From Aromatoleum diolicum (GTDB lineage: Bacteria; Pseudomonadota; Gammaproteobacteria; Burkholderiales; Rhodocyclaceae): DNA of 64,000 nt. The notes beneath the pieces are model-generated. The model had not been told where the DNA came from. It saw only the letters and a list, made by a program, of their open reading frames with translations, and made no database searches. The translations under genes were made by a program, and so were the position numbers. Each line of letters starts with the position of its first letter. Position 1 is the first letter of the stretch. Below are positions 1-8,090 of the stretch, in pieces. Where the stretch lies: contig NZ_WTVQ01000006.1 of assembly GCF_012910955.1 (NCBI RefSeq), positions 62,001 to 126,000 on the forward strand. The letters run 5' to 3'.

Positions 1-1297
1 AACGCTCGTGATTGATCATTGAGATAGCGACCGCTGCAATGACGGCAGGAATGGCAATTGCAGTGAAGTTCATCTCCAGCGGCAGCGCCATATTTACCAA
101 GACTCCGATAAGAATCGGCGCCAGGATCGCGCCACCACGACCAACCGCGAGCGCCCATCCCAGGCCGGTGGAGCGAACCGCCATCGGATAGAACTGTCCA
201 GCGTACGCATTCGTCACGATCTGGGTACCGATCGTCGAGGCGCCGGCCAAGCCAACCGTCAAGAACAGAACCTCCGTCGGCAACCGCTGCCCGAGCATGA
301 CGATCGAGATCGCTGCAAGCAGATACATGGCGATCAAGACATGCTTGATATTGAAGCGGTCGGCCAGCCAGCCTCCGCCCACTGCCCCGATCATCGCGCC
401 AAAGTTCAGCACCAACACGAAGGTCAAGGCAGAGCCGAGGCTATAGCCTGCATTCGCCATCAACTTGGTTAGCCAGGTACTCAGCGCGTAGACCATGAAC
501 AGGGACATGAACATGGCCACCCAAAACATAACCGTACTGCGGCCGCGCCCTTCGGAGAACAGATGATGAATTGGCGCATTGTCCGATTTATCCACATCCG
601 GCAGCGTAAAGCGGTCGGTACTCGCCGGAAGGTAGCCCGGATCGAATCGCGCTACGATGGACTTCAGCTCCTCATGCCTGCCCTGCTTCAAGAGGAAAGA
701 CATCGACTCCGGGAGCGACCGGAAAATAAAAGGGATGAGCACCACCGGCGCCGCGGCCACAAAGTAAACCGACTGCCAGCCCAGGCTCTGCATGATGCTC
801 TTGCCCAGTAACGCCGCCAGCATTCCGCCAACCGCATAGCCGCTGAACATCAGCGTAACCAGCGTGGCGCGCATACGCCGCGGAGCGTATTCGGTCATTT
901 CGGCAACAACATTAGGCATCACGCCACCGATCCCAAGCCCCGCCAGGAAGCGCATAGCACTGAACGTCATCGGGTCGGAGGCCAGGCCGGCTGCTGCCGT
1001 GAAGACGCTGAACAGGACGATGCTGATCGAAATCGCCCACCGGCGGCCGATTCGGTCGGCAAGCGTCCCCAGCACGATTGCACCAAACATCATGCCGAAC
1101 AACGCAGAGCTTGCCATGAAGCCGGCCTGCGTCGGATTGACACCCAAGTCCTTCATGATCGATGGCATCGTGACACCGGCCACCGCCAGATCGTAACCGT
1201 CGAACACGATAATCAGTGCACACCAAAAAAGTATCAGGCCGTGAAAGCGATTGAATTTGGCCTGGTCGGCTATTACGTGAGCGTTGAGCTGACGCAT
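1..1297 (-). CDS. MFS aromatic-acid transporter (AAHS-like), 3' end beyond the window
   Basis: Reading the minus strand from ATG at 1297 gives 432 open codons with no stop before the window edge. The strong ribosome site GGAGGAGACATAA precedes the ATG. The protein has about twelve hydrophobic segments. It carries the DGYDLAVAG stretch in the first segment and the loop motif GTLADRIGRR (Asp and Arg/Lys of the MFS signature), as in PcaK/BenK-type aromatic acid:H+ symporters. Such proteins have about 450 residues, so only a short C-terminus is missing. It follows the aryl-CoA ligase on the same strand after 177 bp and so probably imports the ligase's substrate. The substrate itself cannot be read from the sequence. 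Confidence 0.85.
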   Translation of the reverse strand, partial: MRQLNAHVIADQAKFNRFHGLILFWCALIIVFDGYDLAVAGVTMPSIMKDLGVNPTQAGFMASSALFGMMFGAIVLGTLADRIGRRWAISISIVLFSVFTAAAGLASDPMTFSAMRFLAGLGIGGVMPNVVAEMTEYAPRRMRATLVTLMFSGYAVGGMLAALLGKSIMQSLGWQSVYFVAAAPVVLIPFIFRSLPESMSFLLKQGRHEELKSIVARFDPGYLPASTDRFTLPDVDKSDNAPIHHLFSEGRGRSTVMFWVAMFMSLFMVYALSTWLTKLMANAGYSLGSALTFVLVLNFGAMIGAVGGGWLADRFNIKHVLIAMYLLAAISIVMLGQRLPTEVLFLTVGLAGASTIGTQIVTNAYAGQFYPMAVRSTGLGWALAVGRGGAILAPILIGVLVNMALPLEMNFTAIAIPAVIAAVAISMINHER

Positions 1298-1474
1298 TTA
1301 TGTCTCCTCCATCAATGGATGTGCTGCAGGGCTAACGTGGGCGAGCCAATGCAACCCGCCTGCGGGTTCAGCCCACTAGGTAGTTAATGCTGAATAGGTA
1401 AGATTGAACGCTTCCGGCCGCCTCGGCACGCGAGCCAGGCAACTTCCCCGGCACTCCGCCGATCTCGTCGGGTG

Positions 1475-3133
1475 TCAGTCGACCAAACTCGCACTTTCCG
1501 CAGCAACCTTTGCTGCGATCGTCTCGCGGAGTTCGCGCTTCAATATCTTCCCGACCGGGCTTACGGGAAATGCGGCAACAACTTCAAGTCGCTCGGGCAA
1601 CTTGAAACTGGCGATTTTCTTGGCGCGCAGAAAATCAATCAGTTCGTCGAAGGCTAACGGGACTCCAGACTTGGTACGCACAAAGGCGCAGGCCTTCTCT
1701 CCAAAGGTCTCGTCAGGCATAGCCACCAGCGACACCTGAAACACTTTGGGGTGTTGCAGGATCAAATTCTCAATCTCTTCGCAGCTGATCTTTTCGCCGC
1801 CGCGGTTGATGAAGTCCTTCTTGCGCCCTTCCGCAAAAACGTATCGACCCTCCTTCCGAACAATGTCTCCCATGAGATAAAAGCCATCCGCAGTAAATGC
1901 GGTCCGGTTCACCTCAGGCGCATTGAAGTAACTTCGGATGGTGTAAGGTCCACGCGTCGCGAGTTCGCCGGGCATGCCGTCAGGCACCTCTTCTCCGAAT
2001 TCATCGAGCACCTTGAGTTCGTCATCCTCGCATACTGGCGCGCCCGAACTCTCCAGCACCGCGCGTTCCGGATCATCGATACGCGTCATGTTGATAAGCC
2101 CCTCGGCCGTACCGTAGACCTCCTGCGGAAAGCATTTCAGACGCTGAAGAACGCGCTTGCGCAACTCTGGCGCCAAACGGGCGCCGCCGTTCTGCACCAC
2201 CTTGAGCGACGTCAGGTCGTATTTCTCCGCCGCATCTGAATTCAGCCAGTTGCTAATCAGAGGCACCACGGACGCAATCACGCTTACGCGTTCTCGTTCG
2301 ACCAACTCGAACACCTCGTCCGCATCGCCTGAAGAGGCAAGCACTACGGTGCCTCCATGGTAGAAGACACCGAGGATGCCCGGAGAGGCGAGGTTGTAGT
2401 TGTGGCCCAGAGGCAATATCGCCATGAAAACGGTATTCTCATCGAACCCCGCAGCCTGTCCACACAGACGTGCGTTCAGGATGTAGTCATCATGAGATCG
2501 CGGAATCAGTTTGGAGAGAGACGTAGTTCCTCCGGAAAGGAGCATGGTCGCAACGTCGGCCGGATCAACGTGAATTCGTTGCAGAGTGGCTGAGATGCGC
2601 TCCGGGCTGAGTTCCTCCTCGATCATTTGACTGAGCGAGTGCTGTCCTTCCGCGGGTTCTCCAACGACCAGCACCGACTTCAGACTGGGACATTCGGCGA
2701 GAAGGGTTTGCGCCATCGGCCGATAGTCAAATCGATTGACCACATCCTGAATCACGTACGCCACCGCGCCGGACGCGTCGATAAAGTGACGCACTTCAGT
2801 CTCGCGGTGCGCACGCAAGGCCATTACGGGAATTGCGCCGATTCGGGTAAGTGCTAGATAGGCGTAAACGAACTCCGGAATATTGGGCAATTGGAGAACA
2901 ACGCGATCGTGCTGCCTTAACCCTGCCTCGACCAGGCGACAAGCCAAACGCTCGACTGTTTCTCCCAACTGCCGATATGTAATGCGCTGGTTGCCTGCCA
3001 CCAACGCCACCTTCTCTGGATACCGCCCGATGGTTCGCTTAACCATCTCGGCGATCCCGATGTTTTCCCAGTAGCCCTTAGCGCGATAACGTCGCGCTGA
3101 TTCTTCCGACCACGGCGTATACCCGGAAAGCAT
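1475..3133 (-). CDS. aryl-acid:CoA ligase of the EntE/DhbE type (candidate salicylate-CoA ligase)
   Basis: 552-residue member of the ANL adenylate-forming superfamily. It would activate an aromatic acid with ATP and then load it on CoA, in the cytoplasm. Visible motifs are the P-loop-like LLSGGTTSLSKLIPR (about residue 197), the aryl pocket LPLGHNYNLASPG, YGTAEGL, the hinge GRKKDFINRGGEKIS and the C-terminal lysine in SPVGKILKREL. The HNY..SPG pocket is the one used by EntE/DhbE for 2,3-dihydroxybenzoate. There the Asn contacts the 2-hydroxyl group, so an ortho-substituted benzoate is likely. No carrier-protein or siderophore gene is near, and the neighbours are catabolic, so a CoA ligase is more likely than a siderophore enzyme. 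The start has GAGGAGACAAATAATT upstream. Best guess is salicylate (alternatively anthranilate or 2,3-dihydroxybenzoate). Substrate inferred. Confidence 0.8.
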   Translation of the reverse strand: MLSGYTPWSEESARRYRAKGYWENIGIAEMVKRTIGRYPEKVALVAGNQRITYRQLGETVERLACRLVEAGLRQHDRVVLQLPNIPEFVYAYLALTRIGAIPVMALRAHRETEVRHFIDASGAVAYVIQDVVNRFDYRPMAQTLLAECPSLKSVLVVGEPAEGQHSLSQMIEEELSPERISATLQRIHVDPADVATMLLSGGTTSLSKLIPRSHDDYILNARLCGQAAGFDENTVFMAILPLGHNYNLASPGILGVFYHGGTVVLASSGDADEVFELVERERVSVIASVVPLISNWLNSDAAEKYDLTSLKVVQNGGARLAPELRKRVLQRLKCFPQEVYGTAEGLINMTRIDDPERAVLESSGAPVCEDDELKVLDEFGEEVPDGMPGELATRGPYTIRSYFNAPEVNRTAFTADGFYLMGDIVRKEGRYVFAEGRKKDFINRGGEKISCEEIENLILQHPKVFQVSLVAMPDETFGEKACAFVRTKSGVPLAFDELIDFLRAKKIASFKLPERLEVVAAFPVSPVGKILKRELRETIAAKVAAESASLVD

Positions 3134-3273
3134 AATTATTTGTCTCCTCGATGCGCGGCAAAACCGGTTGGTTTCGTCCAGCCCGCACCGTAAGACGCTC
3201 TCCAGTGTGACTCAATGCATGAGGCCTATTCCTCCTATTACTGCCGTGAATATCTCGTCAGGATTCGGCGGGA

Positions 3274-4185
3274 TTATTCGCTGAATGTCTCGCAAATCAA
3301 AGTGCGCAACCACTGATTTCCCGCCTCGCGGTGGTATTTGGCATGCCAGAAGAGATTGATCTGGATCTCGGGCAGGCTGAGCGGATGTGGCACATAGCGC
3401 AGCGGAAACGACGAGGCCAACCGCAACGCTATTCTTTCCGGAACAGTGGCAACGAGATCGGTCTCTTCCAGGATGTAGGGAAGCGCCACGAAGTGCGGTA
3501 CCCGCAGTCGCACGTTGCGTCGGATCGCGGAGCGCTCGATCAGGTCATCGGCCTTTCCGTGTCCCGTGCCTGCGGAAACCACCACTACGTGCTCGGCAGC
3601 GGCGAATTCCTCAACGCCGAAAGGAACACCGTCAAAAGGGTGTCCGACACGAAACAAACAGCAATATCCCTGGCGAAAAAGCCGGCGTTGATAGAAGTCG
3701 GTCTTGAGATCGGGCAGCAGTCCAATCGCCAGATCCACCTTTCCGTCCTCCATATCCTCCTTAAGGGTCACCCTGTTGTTTCGCACGGTACTGATCGTCA
3801 CTCCAGGTGCCACCTTGCTGATAGCCCGCATCAGGGACGGCACGAAGTAGATCTCTCCCACGTCAGTCATGGCAATGACAAAGCGCCGGGAACTGGCAAG
3901 GGGATCGAAAGTGGAACGCTGGTTCACGGTTTGCTGGATCAGTGCCAGGGCTTCCCCTATCGGCTCGGCCAACTCCTCCGCGTAAGGCGTTGGCTGCATG
4001 CCACCTCCCGTGCGGTAGAACAGATCGTCCCCCAGGAGTTTCCGCAAGCGGTTGAGCGCGCTGCTGACGCCAGGTTGCGACAGGTCAAGAGCTTCAGCGG
4101 CTGTGGTGACGCGTCGATCACGTAACAACTGCAAAAAAACCACCAACAGGTTTAGGTCGAGATCCTTCAGTTCGATTCCACGCAC
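3274..4185 (-). CDS. LysR-type regulator, close to NahR/NagR/DntR (salicylate-responsive family)
   Basis: 303 residues starting at GTG, with GGAGACAATA before it. The N-terminal winged helix-turn-helix contains DLDLNLLVVF, LSQPGVSSALNRLR and LFYRTGGGMQPTPYA. The effector domain contains AMTDVGEIYFVPSLM, VDLAIGLLPDL, AGTGHG and INLFWHAKYH. These blocks match, from memory, the NahR/NagR/DntR branch, whose best known inducer is salicylate. The gene is divergent from had1 and shares a 222-bp intergenic region with it, the usual layout for a LysR activator of the opposite operon. Ligase and transporter follow on the same strand. Salicylate as the inducer is an inference from family resemblance; other NahR relatives sense other aromatic acids. 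Confidence 0.88.
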   Translation of the reverse strand: MRGIELKDLDLNLLVVFLQLLRDRRVTTAAEALDLSQPGVSSALNRLRKLLGDDLFYRTGGGMQPTPYAEELAEPIGEALALIQQTVNQRSTFDPLASSRRFVIAMTDVGEIYFVPSLMRAISKVAPGVTISTVRNNRVTLKEDMEDGKVDLAIGLLPDLKTDFYQRRLFRQGYCCLFRVGHPFDGVPFGVEEFAAAEHVVVVSAGTGHGKADDLIERSAIRRNVRLRVPHFVALPYILEETDLVATVPERIALRLASSFPLRYVPHPLSLPEIQINLFWHAKYHREAGNQWLRTLICETFSE

Positions 4186-4407
4186 TATTGTCTCCAGTAA
4201 TACGGCTTATTCACCGCTTTATGTTTTGTAATTCTGTTGGCAATGCAATGATGCGTCACAGAAGCATTCAGGTCCAGCATAAACAAATAAATATTATTAA
4301 AAAACAATAAGTAAGCGAACACCAAAGGACAGAAAGCCGTTGAGCGCATCTAGCACCAAGGCGTCTGATGCCGACAGTACTCACGCATTTTGATAAGGAG
4401 GCCTCCG
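4186..4407. promoter_or_regulatory. divergent regulatory region between the NahR-like gene and had1
   Basis: The region is AT-rich compared with its flanks, especially 4280-4312. At 4209-4223 it holds ATTCACCGCTTTATG, which resembles the NahR operator consensus as I recall it (ATTCACGCT-N2-TGAT) but with one extra C. The site lies about 24 bp upstream of the regulator start, where autorepression would be expected. No unambiguous -35/-10 pair for had1 was identified. Confidence 0.45.
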
Positions 4408-5475
4408 TTGTTGCCGACACACATTGACACGTGGCAGATGACCACCCCCGGCCATCTCGAGCGCACGCAAGTTCCCATGCCCGAGCTCGCGTCCGGTGAC
4501 GCGGTCGTAAAGATCGCAGGCTGCGGCGTTTGCCATACCGATCTGTCGTACTTCTACATGGGCGTACCAACCATCCAGGAACCGCCCCTCTCGCTCGGCC
4601 ATGAGATTAGCGGCGTCGTGGTCGGAGGCGCCCCCGCCATGATCGGCAAGGAAGTCGTGGTCCCGGCGGTAATTCCCTGCGGCGAATGCGAACTTTGTCT
4701 AAGCGGACGAGGCAATCGCTGCCTGTCGCAACGCATGCCGGGTTACTCCATGGGAATTTACGGCGGGTTCTCGAGCCACATCGTGGTTCCAGCGAAATAT
4801 CTCTGTGTCGTCGAAGGCCGCGGCGACATTCCCCTGGAGCATCTTTCGGTGGTTGCAGATGCCGTCACCACGCCGTATCAGGCTGCACTGCGCGCACGAC
4901 TGCAGCCGGGCGACCGGGTAATTGTGATCGGTGCGGCCGGCGGGGTCGGCTCGTTCATGACGCAGGTCGCCAAGGGCATGGGCTGCGCAGCGGTTGTCGG
5001 AATCGACATCAATGCTGCAAAGCTGCAGATGATGAAGAGCTACGGCGCGGACTTCACCATCAACCCGAGGGGTGTCACCCCAAAAGACATAAAGGGATTG
5101 CTCAACGATTACTGCAAGGAACAGGGCCTGCCGTCGGCGCACGGCTGGAAGATTTTCGAAGTCACGGGAACCAAGGCGGGCCAGGAACTCGCGTTAGCAC
5201 TTCTCTCCTTCACCGGCACCCTGGTCGTGGTCGGCTATGGCACCGAAAAGACCACGTACATGCTCTCGCGCCTGATGGCGTTCGACGCAGAGATCATCGG
5301 CACGTGGGGCTGCCCACCCGAGAAATATCCCAACGTACTCAAAATGTGCCTGGATGGACGCATCGCACTTGCGCCATTCGTCGAAGAGCGCCCAATGAGC
5401 GAAATCACTCACGTATTCGAACAGGCGCATCACGGCGAACTCAGCAAACGCGTCATTCTGACACCCGACTTCTAG
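4408..5475 (+). CDS. had: 6-hydroxycyclohex-1-ene-1-carbonyl-CoA dehydrogenase, copy 1
   Basis: 355-residue zinc alcohol dehydrogenase. In the benzoyl-CoA pathway Had oxidises 6-hydroxycyclohex-1-ene-1-carbonyl-CoA to the 6-oxo compound with NAD+. Visible are the catalytic zinc site GCGVCHTDL and GHE, the structural zinc cluster CGECELC...C, and the nucleotide fold GAAGGVGSF. The start is taken as TTG 4408. The ribosome site AAGGAGG (4395-4401) would lie inside any longer reading, and the N-terminus PTHIDTWQM then lines up with copy 2 at 9248, which has the same length. First gene of the operon; the stop codon overlaps the next ribosome site. What is odd is that had exists twice here, without benzoyl-CoA reductase genes. 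Confidence 0.88.
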   Translation: MLPTHIDTWQMTTPGHLERTQVPMPELASGDAVVKIAGCGVCHTDLSYFYMGVPTIQEPPLSLGHEISGVVVGGAPAMIGKEVVVPAVIPCGECELCLSGRGNRCLSQRMPGYSMGIYGGFSSHIVVPAKYLCVVEGRGDIPLEHLSVVADAVTTPYQAALRARLQPGDRVIVIGAAGGVGSFMTQVAKGMGCAAVVGIDINAAKLQMMKSYGADFTINPRGVTPKDIKGLLNDYCKEQGLPSAHGWKIFEVTGTKAGQELALALLSFTGTLVVVGYGTEKTTYMLSRLMAFDAEIIGTWGCPPEKYPNVLKMCLDGRIALAPFVEERPMSEITHVFEQAHHGELSKRVILTPDF

Positions 5476-5485
5476 GAGGAGACAT

Positions 5486-7453
5486 ATGAAACCCGGTGAA
5501 CAAGAACTACCGTACCTATTTCAGCAAGGTCAATTCGGTCGATTCAAAATCAAGAATCGCATCAAATATGGCGCGTGCTGCGTCTCCAACTACAACACGC
5601 GCGACGGCTTTATAACCGAGCGGGAATTGGCGCGAGTCAAAGTGATCGCCAATACCGGCTGCGGCATCATCACGAATCAGGGGGCGTATCCCGATCCATT
5701 GGGAGAAGGCAAGGCGTACTTCCGGCAGGTGGCCATTTACGACGACAAGTTCCTGCCCCAGTTCGAGAAGATCGCCGGCTACATCAAGGAACAGGGGGCC
5801 ATGGCGATCCAGCAGATCCTGCATGCCGGTCGCTACGGCGGTATCGACCTGGGCTATTGCGTTCAGCCCTCGGATGTGCCCCAGACGCTGCCGCACTTCC
5901 GGCCGCCAAAGATCATGACCAAAGAGGAGATTCGCGACTGCGTGCGCCAGCACGCCGACGCAGCGAAACGCTGCATCCGCGCAGGCTTCGACGGCACCGA
6001 AATCACCAGCTTCATGGGATATCTGCTGGCCAACTTCAACTCGCGCTTCACCAACCAGCGCACCGATGAATACGGCGGCTCCATCGAGAACCGCGGCCGC
6101 TTCATGCGCGAGCTGATCGACGGCATCAAGCAGGCGACCCCGGACAATCCGTTGATCGTGCGTCTCAACGGTGCCGAACTCATGGACAAGTGGGGCGGCA
6201 ACAGCGAAGACGAATGTTTCGAGCTGATGCAGCAAGCAGTGGACTGCGGCGTCGACATGATCTCTGTGACCGTCGGCTGGCAGGAGGCGCCGGAATCCTC
6301 GATCGGCCGTGACATCCCGCCGGGGCATTGGAACTACCTCTCCGAGCGTGCGAAAAAGTTGTTCCCGAACACGCTGATCACATTCGGCAACCGCCTGCCC
6401 GACCCGCGCATGGCCAATGAGTGCATCCGCGACGGGGTTTTCGACTTCTGGGAAGTCTGTCGGCCGCTTCTCGCGGACCCTGAAATGATCCACAAGGCCG
6501 CCGAAGGCCGACTGGATGAGGTTCGCCGTTGTGTCGGCTCACTCAACTGCTTGTCGCGCCTGTTTCGCGATCTGCCATACACGTGCACCATGAATCCGGC
6601 GCTGGGGCATGAAGTCGAGCCCGAGTACCACGTCACCGCCGCGACCGTGAAGAAGAAGATCATGGTGATCGGCTCGGGCCCGGCCGGCATGGAGTGCGCG
6701 ATCACCGCGGCCAAGCGCGGGCACGAGGTCACCGTGTTCGAGAAAGCCGATCGCATCGGCGGCAATCTCTACGCCTATGCCAACAACGATCTGGCGCGCC
6801 CCGATGACCTGCACTCGATCATCCGCCACTATGAGGCGGTCGCGAAACGTGTCGGGGTCCAGATCCGGCTCAACACCGAGGTCCACGCCAAGTTCATGCG
6901 CAGCGTCCTGCATCAATACGACGTTTGCGTGGTCGCCGCGGGCGCCGTCACCGATCGTGATGCCGTCCGTACGGTCGATGGCCACGAGCTGATGGTCGAT
7001 GCACTGGACGTCGCTCACGGGCGGGCGACAACGGGCCAGCGTGTCGTGGTAATCGGCGGGGGCAAGATCGGGCTGACCGTGGGTGAGTTCCTGCGCAAAA
7101 ACGGCACCGAGGTCACGGTCGTCGAACAGGAAAAACGCATCGCCGGCGACATCAAACCGTCATTCAAATGGCGCCACGCGTCCTGGGTGGATGAACTGGG
7201 CATCCGCTGCCTGACGAGCAGCCGACCAACACGCATTACGCCGGATGGGGTGAGCGTCGTCAACGACAAGGGCGAAGAGACATTCATTCCCGCGGATACA
7301 GTGCTCTTCGCCGCAGCGCGCAAACCGGCTCACGCGCTGCTCCATGAGTTCGAGTGGATGATCGACGAATTGCATGGCATTGGCGACGCGGTCATTCCGC
7401 GAGGACTGGAGCAGGCGATCCAGGAAGGCTTCCGGCTGGGTGTGCGGATATGA
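5486..7453 (+). CDS. FadH-like old-yellow-enzyme reductase (FMN, FAD, Fe-S), candidate aryl-CoA or cyclic dienoyl-CoA reductase
   Basis: 655 residues with the layout of 2,4-dienoyl-CoA reductase. An N-terminal TIM-barrel OYE domain (about 1-340) carries the active-site tyrosine in EITSFMGYLL and TNQRTDEYGGS. A Cys-rich Fe-S segment follows, then FAD/NAD(P)-binding halves with VIGSGPAGMEC and VVIGGGKIGL. The enzyme should pass hydride from NAD(P)H through FAD and Fe-S to FMN and into a conjugated acyl-CoA. 2-Naphthoyl-CoA reductase, which reduces an aromatic ring without ATP, belongs to the same family. Oddity: the Fe-S motif reads C349-x2-S352-x2-C355-x11-C367, while FadH has four cysteines (C-x2-C-x3-C-x11-C), so one ligand is Ser or comes from elsewhere. 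It sits 10 bp after had1. The substrate is not proven. Confidence 0.8.
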   Translation: MKPGEQELPYLFQQGQFGRFKIKNRIKYGACCVSNYNTRDGFITERELARVKVIANTGCGIITNQGAYPDPLGEGKAYFRQVAIYDDKFLPQFEKIAGYIKEQGAMAIQQILHAGRYGGIDLGYCVQPSDVPQTLPHFRPPKIMTKEEIRDCVRQHADAAKRCIRAGFDGTEITSFMGYLLANFNSRFTNQRTDEYGGSIENRGRFMRELIDGIKQATPDNPLIVRLNGAELMDKWGGNSEDECFELMQQAVDCGVDMISVTVGWQEAPESSIGRDIPPGHWNYLSERAKKLFPNTLITFGNRLPDPRMANECIRDGVFDFWEVCRPLLADPEMIHKAAEGRLDEVRRCVGSLNCLSRLFRDLPYTCTMNPALGHEVEPEYHVTAATVKKKIMVIGSGPAGMECAITAAKRGHEVTVFEKADRIGGNLYAYANNDLARPDDLHSIIRHYEAVAKRVGVQIRLNTEVHAKFMRSVLHQYDVCVVAAGAVTDRDAVRTVDGHELMVDALDVAHGRATTGQRVVVIGGGKIGLTVGEFLRKNGTEVTVVEQEKRIAGDIKPSFKWRHASWVDELGIRCLTSSRPTRITPDGVSVVNDKGEETFIPADTVLFAAARKPAHALLHEFEWMIDELHGIGDAVIPRGLEQAIQEGFRLGVRI

Positions 7454-7857
7454 GTACCGCGGCGCTTCCTGACCCTCAAGGGTGGCGGGCCGCCGCGGCG
7501 GCCCGGATCGAACTGTTCCAGACGCTGGATGCCGGTTGCCGCATCGGTTTCATCGCCCGCTCGTCCCCCGCGCAGATGCTTGTCTGGGAGGCCAGCGCAA
7601 GTGGCACCGATGTTCAGGTTGCGCCGTTCCCCGGCTACGCCAATTCGGGACTGGACCTCCTGCTCGCCGCCAATGACGATGCAATCGGTGCCATTGTCGA
7701 AGCGGCCCGGGGCCCCTTGTTCGACGTCCTTCGTGCCGGAATCCGCTCCGGCTCGGTCGTGTGCTACATGCTGCGCCGGCGCTGCGACCTTGAAGCCCGG
7801 GGTTATGACGAACTGCTTGAAGCCCTTGGCTTCGCCTTCATGGGGGCCTGCCGATGA
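7450..7857 (+). CDS. small protein of unknown function (paralogue of 10838-11224)
   Basis: 135 residues, no recognised domain. The ATG at 7450 overlaps the stop of the reductase (ATGA) and its own stop overlaps the next ATG, so it is translationally coupled on both sides. It aligns along most of its length with the 128-residue protein at 10838. Shared blocks are a tryptophan near the start, IGF/IGV, LVWEA/LVWRG followed by a short acidic-Gly loop, a helical middle with D-x-x-x-LLLA / D-x-AILLV, ML, and a C-terminal ELLEALGFAF / DLVEAFGLVF. No signal peptide or membrane segment. Position between redox enzymes suggests an accessory or stabilising subunit; that is inference. Confidence 0.7.
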   Translation: MSTAALPDPQGWRAAAAARIELFQTLDAGCRIGFIARSSPAQMLVWEASASGTDVQVAPFPGYANSGLDLLLAANDDAIGAIVEAARGPLFDVLRAGIRSGSVVCYMLRRRCDLEARGYDELLEALGFAFMGACR

Positions 7858-8087
7858 TCTTCACCAATCCAAGAGGCGCCCCAGAGCTCGCGTGCGATCA
7901 CTGTGGCTGCCGCTGGGTCGACCGCGTCAAGGGCACTTGCTACGAGTGCGGCGCGCCCGTGCCCGCCGAGGCGCAGGCCGAATTTGTGCGCGCCTTGGCG
8001 GCATTTAGTGCCGGTCGGCAGCAGCTGCGTGAAAGAGACGAACGAGTGAGTGACCGAAGCCGCGCTGGCGAACCGATGGAGTCATGA
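7854..8087 (+). CDS. small zinc-ribbon protein
   Basis: 77 residues with two CxxC knuckles, CDHCGCRW and CYECGAP, 14 residues apart, followed by a charged helical tail. This is a rubredoxin-like or zinc-ribbon fold that binds one metal ion. It is coupled by ATGA overlap to the gene before, and its stop lies only 3 bp ahead of oah. It could be a metal-binding accessory to the reductase or the hydrolase. No family name can be given. Confidence 0.65.
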   Translation: MIFTNPRGAPELACDHCGCRWVDRVKGTCYECGAPVPAEAQAEFVRALAAFSAGRQQLRERDERVSDRSRAGEPMES

Positions 8088-8090
8088 CAC

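Noticed and set aside
1475-3133. siderophore (2,3-dihydroxybenzoate) activation
   Set aside because: EntE-like pocket, but no isochorismate, carrier-protein or NRPS genes nearby; context is catabolic with transporter, NahR-like regulator, had and oah.
3331-4125. 264-codon plus-strand frame
   Set aside because: Antisense to the LysR gene, which has clear helix-turn-helix and effector-domain motifs.
4686-5489. 267-codon plus-strand frame inside had1
   Set aside because: Overlaps had1 in another frame, Arg/His-rich, no ribosome site.
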